A stretch of DNA of 64,000 nt. It comes from Lysinibacillus sp. BPa_S21 (lineage in GTDB: Bacteria > Bacillota > Bacilli > Bacillales_A > Planococcaceae). The translations under genes and the position numbers were made by a program. The stretch is taken from positions 62,001-126,000 of the forward strand of contig NZ_JALIRS010000004.1 in the NCBI RefSeq assembly GCF_023337795.1. Reading direction: 5' to 3'. This document shows positions 38,532 to 47,689 of this stretch, in pieces. Under the pieces are notes generated by a model, which made no database searches, was not told where the DNA came from, and saw nothing but the letters and a program-made list of their open reading frames with translations. Position 1 is the first letter of the stretch; each line of letters opens with the position of its first letter.

Positions 38532-38693
38532 ATGATTAACGCGATTCAATATTTAGAGCAAAATCCGTCGATGGTAACTTTGTTAAAAGAAAAAAAAGCT
38601 TCTCTACTTGGTGTTACAGAACTTGAACAAAAGGCGATTCTGGATTCTTTTGATGAAGAGGTACGTTTAGAAAGTAGTGGCCTTTGGTTCTAA
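38532..38693 (+). CDS. comX: ComX-like competence pheromone precursor
   Basis: 53 aa: MINAIQYLEQNPSMVTLLKE ... LLGVTELEQKAILDSFDEEV, ending LESSGLWF. This is the ComX layout: a conserved leader with LLKEKKASLLGV-like core, then a short C-terminal peptide with one Trp (residue 52) for isoprenyl modification. ATG follows GAGGAGA. The comP-like kinase gene overlaps its end by 10 nt. ComQ, the prenyl transferase normally encoded just upstream, is missing here. Confidence 0.83.
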   Translation: MINAIQYLEQNPSMVTLLKEKKASLLGVTELEQKAILDSFDEEVRLESSGLWF

Positions 38694-41002
38694 AATCTTT
38701 AAAAAATAACTGGTTTTGGCTTGCTATAAGTACATATCTCATATTGGGAAGCTATTTACTTTATGTTACTTATAGCACGCCTTTTTTAGCAATAAAGTTA
38801 AAAGAAGAGAATGGACAATGGTTAATAAGTGAACCATATTTTAAGAAATGGGCAAATGATCAAGGAATTTCACCAGGGGATATTGTTTTAGAAATTGATG
38901 GAAAAAATATTAATAAAATAAATAATATAAAATATGATCCTGTAATTAGAGTTGCTAAAGAATTAACGTTGGTGAAGCAAGATAAGAAGTTACTTCATAT
39001 ACATATAGATCCATTTAACATTCCTGAACAGCTTTTGTATTTATTGATTGTACCTGCAAGTTTTTACTTATTAAGTCTAATTATTTCTATCCTCTTATAT
39101 TATAAGCAAAAGAATTCGAGTTTGATAAATATACTTATTTTGTTTATTCTTACAGTATCTTTGGCTTATGTTAGTATGGGTGCGTCTGGAATGTTAGATA
39201 GTGTTGGAACTGTTGTGAATCGAAGTAGCATGATTCTTTGTCTTGTTCTATTGATTCATTTTTTAAGAAATTATTTTTTATTCTTAAATTTAAATTGGCT
39301 ATTGATTTACAACATTAAAATAATATATGTAGTACCTTTAATTATAGCTGTTCTTAGCTATTGTAGTATTATCTATCCATATATGAATCCTATATTCTCT
39401 AATTTTACTCTATGGTTATTTTTTATTTTATTAATAATAATTTTTGGTGTTTTAGGGATAGGCTATTTAAAATATAAAACCCCTCAATTAAAAATGTTTT
39501 TGTTAAGCATTATTATTCCCTTCTTACCATTCCTTTTTTTGTTTGCTGTACCGGAAATTATTTTTCAAGTTCACATACTCACTGGTGAAGTATGCTCTTT
39601 ATTCTTAATGCTCATCCCATACAGCTTTATATGTACACAGCTCACTGAACGAATATTTGATATGGAATACTTTATTACCCGTTTACGCCACTATTTTAAT
39701 TTTTCATTTGTTTTTACCATTTGGCTATTAATGGGTCTTTATTGGCTTACTGATTTATCTATTTCAAGAATGACCGAAATTTTCTTTTTTACGTTCTTGT
39801 CTTTAATAGCACTTTTTTACATTAAAGAGAAAATAGATTATCATAAGCGAAAAATTCTATATTCGACAAAAGGGGATTATATCCACCGGTTGTATACGAC
39901 AGTTGATAGTATTGGAAGGGTCGTAAAGATAGAAGACTTGCTTGAGAAATTTGTTCAAGAAATAGCTTTACACCTTGAAATTAAACAGGTTTCCGTATTA
40001 ACCTATGATTTACAAACACATCACGTAACTTCCACTAATACATCAAAAGAATATACCCAAAATCAAATAAACGAAATATTGCTTGAGAAACTTCGCTTAG
40101 GTGATATAAAGAAGACAGAGCATTTTTATATTGCTTTTATCCATCAAGATATTAACTTTAAAAGAATATTAGTTGTAGACCATAATAAATCTATTTATCT
40201 AAAGGATGAGGAATTATTATGGCTTGAATTATTGCTTTTATATGTAAATAATTTTATAGAAAATACGAAAATGGTGGAAGATCTATTAGAACAGTTAAAG
40301 CATATGAAAGAGGCTGATAAAAATCAGCTACCATGGCTCAATAAGCTTCTTTGGCTACGATTTGAACAAGAAAAATATCAATTAGCGCAAGAGCTTCATG
40401 ATACGGTTTTACAAGAGCAGCTCCATATTGCTCGAGAAATGGATGTATTTATGCATGCAAAGACAAAGGATATTCAGGCGAACCTTTCTAAGATTCATGA
40501 TCATATGATTGCGTCATTGAATGATTTACGAGGGTACTGTGAAAATTTGAAGCCGCCATTGCTGGACACGTTGGGCTTAAATGCTGCGCTTGAGAAGCTA
40601 ATTCACAAAGTTCATAAGCGTGCTGATTTTGTTTTGATTTACACAATTGATCGGCTATATTTAGAAGATGAACGTTTAAACTTGATGATTTATCGACTTT
40701 TCCAAGAGTTATTAAACAATGCATTAAAACATTCGCATGCCAACACTGTCGAAATTCATCTTTTAGAAACGGAAGATGGCTTTGAAATTATTTATGCTGA
40801 CGATGGTGTAGGATGTAAAATGGATGAGATCATTCTGGCTGATTCAATGGGGATCAGAGGAATGCAAGATAGGGTACAAGCCTTTAATGGGCAGTTTACT
40901 ATCAATACCAATGTAGGAGAAGGAATGTCTATTCGAATTAAGGTAAATGAAGGGGATCATACTTCGATTCCTATGGATACGATACTTGTATTGGAAGGCT
41001 AA
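38684..41002 (+). CDS. comP: ComP-like sensor histidine kinase
   Basis: 772 aa, the length of B. subtilis ComP. The first helix is followed by a PDZ-like extracellular segment (GISPGDIVLEIDGKNINKIN). Six or more further helices follow to about residue 380. The cytoplasmic kinase has HisKA_3 with His572 (AQELHDTVLQEQ) and an HATPase with ELLNNALKHSHA and DDGVGC. The TTG start overlaps comX, a typical coupled arrangement. No comA-type response regulator follows; the operon ends at a hairpin. Confidence 0.85.
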   Translation: MVLKSLKNNWFWLAISTYLILGSYLLYVTYSTPFLAIKLKEENGQWLISEPYFKKWANDQGISPGDIVLEIDGKNINKINNIKYDPVIRVAKELTLVKQDKKLLHIHIDPFNIPEQLLYLLIVPASFYLLSLIISILLYYKQKNSSLINILILFILTVSLAYVSMGASGMLDSVGTVVNRSSMILCLVLLIHFLRNYFLFLNLNWLLIYNIKIIYVVPLIIAVLSYCSIIYPYMNPIFSNFTLWLFFILLIIIFGVLGIGYLKYKTPQLKMFLLSIIIPFLPFLFLFAVPEIIFQVHILTGEVCSLFLMLIPYSFICTQLTERIFDMEYFITRLRHYFNFSFVFTIWLLMGLYWLTDLSISRMTEIFFFTFLSLIALFYIKEKIDYHKRKILYSTKGDYIHRLYTTVDSIGRVVKIEDLLEKFVQEIALHLEIKQVSVLTYDLQTHHVTSTNTSKEYTQNQINEILLEKLRLGDIKKTEHFYIAFIHQDINFKRILVVDHNKSIYLKDEELLWLELLLLYVNNFIENTKMVEDLLEQLKHMKEADKNQLPWLNKLLWLRFEQEKYQLAQELHDTVLQEQLHIAREMDVFMHAKTKDIQANLSKIHDHMIASLNDLRGYCENLKPPLLDTLGLNAALEKLIHKVHKRADFVLIYTIDRLYLEDERLNLMIYRLFQELLNNALKHSHANTVEIHLLETEDGFEIIYADDGVGCKMDEIILADSMGIRGMQDRVQAFNGQFTINTNVGEGMSIRIKVNEGDHTSIPMDTILVLEG

Positions 41003-41054
41003 CTTATAGCAGAGGATTATATATGAAGAGAAAAAAAGATATGAATCATTTTCA

Positions 41055-41095
41055 CACCTCCTAATCTATATATGTATGGATTTGGGGGTGCTTTT
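41055..41095 (+). terminator. comXP terminator
   Basis: CACCTCC(T)AATC / GATT(T)GGGGGTG stem with wobble pairs, followed by CTTTT. Confidence 0.6.
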
Positions 41096-41145
41096 GATTG
41101 CAAAATCTTGGTAGTATAATCATATAGAGAGGAGATGATATCTTC

Positions 41146-41853
41146 ATGGAAATAGAAGAAATGATCTTGAATTATACATCGCAACAAAATGATTTAAGGA
41201 AGCATATTTCATTAGAAAACAATTTTTCTGCTGATCAAATTAAACTCGTTGCCGGAGCAGATATTGCCTATTGGAATGAAAATAATAAAGAATATGGGGT
41301 CTGTTGCATTCAAGTCATTGATTTTAGTTCCAAAAAGTTAGTTGAACAGGTTGAGTACATAAATGAAATTACCATTCCGTATATTTCCGGGTTTTTAGCC
41401 TTTCGCGAATTACCTCTGATTATAGAGGCTGCTAAAAAGTTGAAGATAAATCTAGACCTTTACATGTTTGATGGAAATGGTTATTTACATAGTCGTCATA
41501 TGGGCATTGCTACACATGCTTCATTCTTCTTGGAAAAACCGACAATTGGCGTTGCCAAAACGTATTATAAAATAGAGAACACAGATTTTATAATGCCGGA
41601 AAATAGAGCTGGAGCGTATACTGATATTGTGATTGATGGGGTAGTATACGGTCGTGCTCTAAGAAGTAGAAAGGATGTTAAACCGATATTTGTTTCATGT
41701 GGGAACGAGATTGATTTAGATACAGCAACCAAAATAACGATGCACTTTATTGAAAAAGATAGTCGTTTACCAATCCCTACAAGATATGCGGATTTGGCCA
41801 CTCATCATGCAAGAAAATTACGACGAGATATTATGATAAATAAGAGGGATTGA
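41146..41853 (+). CDS. nfi: endonuclease V
   Basis: 235 aa. Cleaves DNA (or RNA) at the second bond 3' of deoxyinosine. Metal-binding acidic residues lie in VAGADIAYW and MFDGNGYLHSRHMGIATH, with the wedge motif YISGFLAFRELP and the later Lys in IGVAKTYY. GRALRSRKDVKPIFVS matches the family C-terminus. RBS AGAGGAG. Cotranscribed with the downstream SUKH gene (ATG 2 nt after its stop). Confidence 0.9.
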   Translation: MEIEEMILNYTSQQNDLRKHISLENNFSADQIKLVAGADIAYWNENNKEYGVCCIQVIDFSSKKLVEQVEYINEITIPYISGFLAFRELPLIIEAAKKLKINLDLYMFDGNGYLHSRHMGIATHASFFLEKPTIGVAKTYYKIENTDFIMPENRAGAYTDIVIDGVVYGRALRSRKDVKPIFVSCGNEIDLDTATKITMHFIEKDSRLPIPTRYADLATHHARKLRRDIMINKRD

Positions 41854-41855
41854 AA

Positions 41856-42395
41856 ATGAAAAGTGAAGCTGAAATTTTATGGAATCGTTTAATAGAAAAA
41901 AATTCGGAGTTGGAGGTGAATGGTAGAGAAGCATTAAACCTTCAGCCCGGTGCGACTGCTGAAGAATTTCAACTAATCGAAACAACTTTAGGTATTACTC
42001 TTCCTGACGAGATGAAAAGTTTTTATCGTATATTTAATGGGCAAGACTGGTCGCCTGGAGTACAGCCTTTTGTTAGAAATTTAACACTTTCCCCTATTTC
42101 TGAAATTATAGAAAATTGGAAGTTTTTACAGGAGGAGTTTGATCCAGATGATTTGCTTCCAGATATAGAGTATGGTGAGGAGGTTAAACCAACGCTTTGG
42201 AATAAAAAATGGATTCCAATTGCTGAAAATGGTGGTGGCGATTATCTCTGTGTTGATACAGATCCAACAGAAAAAGGAGTAGTGGGCCAGGTGTTGTATT
42301 TTTGGCATGATTGGGGAGATCGAACAATTGATGCCAAGAGTCTCTTTGAATTTATAGAGACCTGTTTAAATGAAGAAAGTGATGCTGATAGTTGA
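41856..42395 (+). CDS. SMI1/KNR4 (SUKH) family protein
   Basis: 179-aa acidic protein. The SUKH signature is visible: ATAEEFQLIETTLGITLPDE followed by MKSFYRIFNGQDW, then LSPISEIIENWKFLQEE and WIPIAENGGGDYLCVDTDP. Many SUKH proteins are immunity proteins to nuclease toxins, but no toxin gene is adjacent, so the role is open. ATG 41856 follows AGAGGG; the TTG at 41850 overlaps the endonuclease V stop. Confidence 0.82.
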   Translation: MKSEAEILWNRLIEKNSELEVNGREALNLQPGATAEEFQLIETTLGITLPDEMKSFYRIFNGQDWSPGVQPFVRNLTLSPISEIIENWKFLQEEFDPDDLLPDIEYGEEVKPTLWNKKWIPIAENGGGDYLCVDTDPTEKGVVGQVLYFWHDWGDRTIDAKSLFEFIETCLNEESDADS

Positions 42396-42517
42396 CTAAG
42401 GAGATAAACGAAGTTATTTGATTAAAAGATCTTTTTCACGAACGTTTGATTTTCCAAAATTTCTGGTGTGATAATTTGGCATCAATATCTAGCTGTTTCT
42501 ATAAGTATACATAGCGA

Positions 42518-42556
42518 AGAGGCATCCCAATTATCAATCAATTGAGATGCCTCTTT
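42518..42556 (+). terminator. terminator after SUKH gene
   Basis: AAGAGGCATC(CC)AATT / AATT(GA)GATGCCTCTT stem followed by T. The remaining 42396-42800 sequence is AT-rich leader with no gene. Confidence 0.75.
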
Positions 42557-42800
42557 GATGTCATTCTTTAAATGCGTTTATTAGTCGTTTTGAAGCTTAT
42601 TTACGCAATTAACAACTATTTATTGTAAATACAAGAGAAAGAAATAAATATTATAAAAAACGGTCTAAAATCATAATATTATCATTTATCATGTTGAAAT
42701 AGGGAGAAAATACACTTTTTAGAATTAATCTATAAAATGAAGAGAATTATTAAAGATGTAGCCGATATAATCCAATAGATGATAGAGGAGGTAAGAAAAT

Positions 42801-45668
42801 TTGAATAAAAAATTATTTTTCACAGCTGCGGCAATCCCAGCAGCCCTTATGGTACCAACAGTTGCAGGAGCGGTGGGTGCTGATACAGCTTTAGTCACAG
42901 TCTCAGGGAATAATAAAGTAAATGAAACTTTAAAAGCTTCTATTGAAAACTTACCAGCGAATTCGATTGTCAATGCTTATCAATGGTATTATGTGGATGG
43001 TTCCAATGATTCAAAGAATAAACCAATCTCTAGTGCAACATCAGCCTCATTTACAATACCAGTAGAAGCGGCAGGCAAAGCAGTTTTCGTGGAAGCGACA
43101 ACAACGAAAGGTGATAAGTATAAGAGTGAACCCCGTACGATCAATGACCTAGATCTTTCAATTACTGCACCTAAAATTAATAGTAGTTCAAACTATGCAG
43201 TACCTGGTGAATTGGTGCAAGTAGCGGGTGCAATTGTAACTGACGAAGCAGGTGCAAAGTTACAAAGCAATCAAATTACATATAGCTATCAATGGTTTTA
43301 TAAAGTTGGTGAAAACGCCACTATTATTGAGGGAGCGACTAGCGATACATACAGAATTCCTAATAATGCTTTAAAAGATGGTATCACAGATATTATGGTT
43401 AGAGTACAGGCAAAGGTAGGAACTTCTTTCGTAGAATCTGATGTTTCCGATGTAAAAACTATTTCTAACGAACCATCGGATTCAATGATTCAAGAAATTG
43501 AAAAACTAATAAATGACAACAAGTATAATGCAACAAGTCTAGAATCTTTTCAGGCTGAAGTAACGGCATTAGAAGGTAAATATCAAGCATTATCGACTGC
43601 AGCAAAGGCGAATGTGAAAAATTATGATGTATTAAAGCGAGCAGTGGCTGATGTAGAATTAATAATCAAGTTAAATGAAAAAGTAGATAAAGTTAATGAG
43701 GTAAATGAAAAAGATCTACCAAAATATTTAAAAGAAATCGATGAGGCATATGATAAGTTGGATTTATTACAACGTAGCTTAGATCTGAACGATGCTTTAT
43801 ACAATAGCATTAAAAACATTTTGAAAGATCCGACAGAGATCGATGAATTTAAAGAAGTTAGAAGACTAAATCAGGCAATTGTTGAATTATTAAAACATGA
43901 AAATTCCTTTGTTACGTATGTACCTACTAGCATCGAAGCTTTACAAACAGCAGTTGAAACAATTGAAAAAGATATAGCAAAACTGTCTCAAACTTACCGA
44001 GCAACTGTTCAAAATCAAACCATTTTAAGTGATGCTAAGTCAGATATTAAAAAGGTTGAACAATTTATTAAACTTTTCGATAAGCTGTCACAAAATGATT
44101 CACCTAGCAAACAGGTGACTACAGCAAAATCAATACGTACCGCTTATGAAAAGTTAACGTATAAGCAACTACAGCTTGTACCAAAAAATTATATGCATAC
44201 CTTACTTCAAGCTGAAAACGCAGAGAACAGTCAAATAGAAAGATTAAATAAAGAAATTGACAGTTATGTAGGTGATGTGGATGACAGTTACCCGATAGAT
44301 CCGTCAGTAGATTCTTGGCAAGGCCATGTCAATAATGTAAACCGTATTATAAATGAATATAAGGGCTTAACGAAAAATTCCGCTGCTAAAATTGTCGGCT
44401 ATGAAAGAATTGTAACGTTGCAAAAAGATTTTAAAGCAGCTGATAAAATTATTAAGGACATGAATGCCTATCAAAAGCTTTCAGAAACGCCAGGGGTAGC
44501 TGAAAGTAAGTTGAAAACTAACTACACGAATGTATTGAAAGCTTATAATAAGTTAACTAGTTTACAACAATCACTTGTTTATAATGCAAACGATTTTTTA
44601 TTAAATACGCCGACTATTTCAGTTGATGTAAATGGTAAGGAACCTGCTGATAAAGCTGCTGCATTGGCTTTGAAGGCTGATATTGATAAGTTTGCTAATG
44701 TAACGAAATATACATTTGCACAATTCGAAACTGCTGTAAATGCAGCAACAACGAAATATAAAAGTCTATCTTCGGCTGGACGAAAGTATGTCACAAACTA
44801 TTATTTATTAACAGCTGCTAGTAAAGATCTTTCTGGTGTGAAGTCATTCCATAAAAAAGTACAAACTGCACGAGAAGAAACAGATGCTGCGAAACAAGCA
44901 AAAAAAATTCAAACAGTAGAAACTGCTTATGCTAAATTACCTGCAAATCAGCAATATTTGGCAAAACAGCAATATGAAGATTTGCTAAACAATCGTCTAG
45001 AAGACGGTAATGCACCGGATATCACAACTTTAAATAATGAAATTGCAAGCATTGTCTCAAATGATACGTATACAGTTTCAATGGAAAGAATTAAGGTGCT
45101 TTCAACGCAATATAATAAGCTGAGCTCGAGTGATAAAAAGCGAATTACGAATGCTGCTATTTTAACAACAGCGGTTGCTGATGTGAAAAAAGTAGAATCA
45201 TTTATGAAGACGTATGAAAAATCATTTATTAGTAATCCAACGACTGTCATTAAAGCTTTTGCAAAGCTAACATCAAAACAAATGAGTTTAGTTAGCCCAG
45301 AAATACGACAAGCTATTATCGATAAAGATAAAGATCAACAACAGTCTAATGAAATTGCTTTGAAATTAGTTGAATCGATTAATTTACTGCTTGTAAATGG
45401 TGAATATATTGATGATTTGGAGACGAAAGTAAAAGAAATTCGTGCAGCCTATGATAATCTTAGTGCTTCTGAAAAGAGCGTCGTTAAAAATTATTCTAAG
45501 CTTACCCAGGCCGAGAATGATTTGAAAAAGGTCGCAGAGGTTCATGCTCTTTACGTACCTTCTACAGGCGAAAATGCAGCAGAACGTAAAGCTTGGCAAA
45601 CTGCATACGGTAAACTCTCGAAAAAATTAGAAATATTATATAAGAAAATGTATCCAACCGATTTATAA
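42801..45668 (+). CDS. large secreted repeat protein (surface/S-layer-like)
   Basis: 955 aa; TTG start 9 nt after GAGGAGG. Residues 1-26 are a Sec signal peptide ending in VAGAVGA. Two Ig-like domains follow (about 30-115 and 120-225; both contain YQWYY or YQWFY). Then come about six alpha-helical repeats of 110-135 aa, each with a V/I-x-N-Y-x-x-L-x-x-A motif near residues 271, 403, 530, 663, 783 and 895, and a Y-x-K-L motif. No SLH, LPXTG or GW anchor is present. Probably an extracellular scaffold or adhesin. Confidence 0.8.
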   Translation: MNKKLFFTAAAIPAALMVPTVAGAVGADTALVTVSGNNKVNETLKASIENLPANSIVNAYQWYYVDGSNDSKNKPISSATSASFTIPVEAAGKAVFVEATTTKGDKYKSEPRTINDLDLSITAPKINSSSNYAVPGELVQVAGAIVTDEAGAKLQSNQITYSYQWFYKVGENATIIEGATSDTYRIPNNALKDGITDIMVRVQAKVGTSFVESDVSDVKTISNEPSDSMIQEIEKLINDNKYNATSLESFQAEVTALEGKYQALSTAAKANVKNYDVLKRAVADVELIIKLNEKVDKVNEVNEKDLPKYLKEIDEAYDKLDLLQRSLDLNDALYNSIKNILKDPTEIDEFKEVRRLNQAIVELLKHENSFVTYVPTSIEALQTAVETIEKDIAKLSQTYRATVQNQTILSDAKSDIKKVEQFIKLFDKLSQNDSPSKQVTTAKSIRTAYEKLTYKQLQLVPKNYMHTLLQAENAENSQIERLNKEIDSYVGDVDDSYPIDPSVDSWQGHVNNVNRIINEYKGLTKNSAAKIVGYERIVTLQKDFKAADKIIKDMNAYQKLSETPGVAESKLKTNYTNVLKAYNKLTSLQQSLVYNANDFLLNTPTISVDVNGKEPADKAAALALKADIDKFANVTKYTFAQFETAVNAATTKYKSLSSAGRKYVTNYYLLTAASKDLSGVKSFHKKVQTAREETDAAKQAKKIQTVETAYAKLPANQQYLAKQQYEDLLNNRLEDGNAPDITTLNNEIASIVSNDTYTVSMERIKVLSTQYNKLSSSDKKRITNAAILTTAVADVKKVESFMKTYEKSFISNPTTVIKAFAKLTSKQMSLVSPEIRQAIIDKDKDQQQSNEIALKLVESINLLLVNGEYIDDLETKVKEIRAAYDNLSASEKSVVKNYSKLTQAENDLKKVAEVHALYVPSTGENAAERKAWQTAYGKLSKKLEILYKKMYPTDL

Positions 45669-45681
45669 AATTGTATAAAAC

Positions 45682-45717
45682 CTAAACCCCGAATAACCAA
45701 AATTATTCGGGGTTTAG
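45682..45717. terminator. perfect hairpin after the surface-protein gene
   Basis: CTAAACCCCGAATAA / TTATTCGGGGTTTAG, a 15-bp stem. The U tract is stronger on the minus strand. Confidence 0.7.
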
Positions 45718-45939
45718 TGTACGTGTCTGGCATGCGCGTGAAGATAAAAATTAAAAGTTGGATGATAAAACGTAAAAGCTCTAATAGACGCCCTTAATTA
45801 AAAAGGTCCTGTTGGTTAAATTTATCTTTTTTAATTGTGTAGAATATCAATTCTTCGTTATACTATAGTTAATTTGCATAATAATTGAGAATTTTTTGTT
45901 ATAACAAAGGTAGTTTGACACAGAAGGTAGGAACTTGTG

Positions 45940-47244
45940 ATGTATAAAATAGGTGTTGTTGGCCCAATAAAATCCGTAGAAAAAATTATCGAGTTAGCAC
46001 ATGAAATCGAAAAAGAGATGGACTTTATTCCTTATATTTATTCGATTGCTACAGAAACAAAACATCTTGTAGAAACACATAATCAAGATGTTGACTTTTG
46101 GTTATTTTCGGGGTACATACCTTATAAAATTGCTAGTCAGACGAGTGTCTCGCAGGAAAAGCTAGCACATATCCTCTTTTCTGAAGCGGCCATTTACAAA
46201 GGTTTTTTTGAGCAGTCCTATAAAATGGGGAAAATTGTTGATCGTGTTAGTATTGATATTATCTCATCACCAGCATATAACGCATCAAAAGGGATAACTG
46301 AGATAGAGAAAAATGTAAGGAAGATCTATTTAAAGGAATTTGATGTTGCGATTAATCCAAAAGAATTATTTACGTTCCATTATGACCTATGGCTGAAAGG
46401 GGAAATCGATTTTGCGATTACATGTTACCCGTCAGTTGACGAAGAGCTGAAGAAGAGGGGGGTTCCGTCCTATTGGATATCACCTACTAAAACTGAGATT
46501 TATCATACGGTTCAGCTCTTTACTGAAAAAATTAAAACGTCGTATTATAAAGAAACGCAAATTAGTGCTGTTATGCTCGAAATAAAAGATTTTGATTCCT
46601 TGAAGGAAAGAATGAAGCAAGGATATCGTATTCAATATCTAGAATTACGCATGAAAGAAAACTTATTGCAATTATGTGAACAAATTGATGGGTCCTTAAT
46701 CGAGGAAGGGAATGGCCGATATACAATTTTTAGTACGCGTGGAGCGATCGAAGGGCAGATTTATTTCATCAAGGAAAAAATGTATCAACTATCCATAGAA
46801 ATGGAAGCAAAGGTCATAGCAGGAATTGGCTTTGCGCAAACGGTATTTAATGCCGAATTAAATGCGCATAGAGCTTTACGTCAAACGAAAGAAAATGAAT
46901 CAATCGATATTGTCATGATTCAAGATGATGGCACAATAATTGAATCTGTTGGAAATACCGAGGAGCTAACATATTCTTATAGAGCAGAGGATCCTACAAT
47001 CCTTGAAAGGTTAAAAAAAGGCAACGTTAGCATTAAAACCTATACAAAAATACAAGCGCTCGTTCAAAAAATGCGCTGGAAGCATTTTACGACAAAGGAT
47101 TTAGCCACACAACTTCAAATGAGTGAACGAAATGCGCAGCGAATCGTGGCTGATTTATGTCGTGTAGGCTTGGCGGAAATTTATGGAGAAGAATTACAGC
47201 ATACACGTGGCAGACCAATAAAAATATATCAGCTTGTGATGTAG
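45940..47244 (+). CDS. three-part transcriptional regulator, adjacent to abgB cluster
   Basis: 434 aa. Residues 1-190 look like a PrpR/periplasmic-binding-type sensor (IGVVGPIKSVEKIIELAHEI, DFWLFSGYIPYKIAS). Residues 200-330 resemble a degenerate GGDEF/cyclase-like fold (ISAVMLEIKDF, VIAGIGFAQTVFNAELNAHR) without the GGDEF signature. The C-terminus has a winged helix (TKDLATQLQMSERNAQRIVADL, GRPIKIYQL). ATG 45940 follows AAGGTAGG. It probably controls the MFS-abgB genes downstream. Precise family not recognised. Confidence 0.7.
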   Translation: MYKIGVVGPIKSVEKIIELAHEIEKEMDFIPYIYSIATETKHLVETHNQDVDFWLFSGYIPYKIASQTSVSQEKLAHILFSEAAIYKGFFEQSYKMGKIVDRVSIDIISSPAYNASKGITEIEKNVRKIYLKEFDVAINPKELFTFHYDLWLKGEIDFAITCYPSVDEELKKRGVPSYWISPTKTEIYHTVQLFTEKIKTSYYKETQISAVMLEIKDFDSLKERMKQGYRIQYLELRMKENLLQLCEQIDGSLIEEGNGRYTIFSTRGAIEGQIYFIKEKMYQLSIEMEAKVIAGIGFAQTVFNAELNAHRALRQTKENESIDIVMIQDDGTIIESVGNTEELTYSYRAEDPTILERLKKGNVSIKTYTKIQALVQKMRWKHFTTKDLATQLQMSERNAQRIVADLCRVGLAEIYGEELQHTRGRPIKIYQLVM

Positions 47245-47262
47245 GCCAACCACATGAAATAT

Positions 47263-47301
47263 AAATGTCCCGAACCAATAAATGGTTTTGGGGCATTTTT
47301 T
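47263..47301 (+). terminator. terminator of the regulator gene
   Basis: AATGTCCCGAACCA / TGGTTTTGGGGCATT with G-T wobbles, followed by TTTT. Confidence 0.75.
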
Positions 47302-47469
47302 GTTTTGTAGAAAGCTTAATGTAAATAGAAGGATGCCGAAAATTTTAGTGATTTTTTGGTTTTGCTGAATATTTGAAAAATGTAGATAAATCAACGGTTT
47401 CCTAGTATTGTGACCTAATTTATGCATCGTTTTCTGTGCGATTATCTATTAGAAATTTTCAAAAAAATG

Positions 47470-47525
47470 TTGTCAATTCATAAAAAGTCGATTATTATAC
47501 GAATAAATAACGAAATTGTCGTTAT
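47470..47525 (+). promoter_or_regulatory. candidate promoter and operator for MFS-abgB
   Basis: TTGTCA (47470-47475), 17-bp spacer, TATTAT (47493-47498). Immediately downstream is the inverted repeat ATAACGA-AATTG-TCGTTAT (47507-47525), placed over the expected start site. Plausible binding site for the adjacent regulator. Confidence 0.55.
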
Positions 47526-47689
47526 ATAAAAGGAAATAGATAGGGAGAGATGAAAAATATTTTATAGGGGTTACACAAGACATCGGAATGGAAGAATAGG
47601 AGTTTTAGATGTCGCAATTTTCAGATGTTAAAATTTTTTCCTATTACTATCAATTGCAGCGATGTAGTTTAAACATGGGAGGGATGTTA

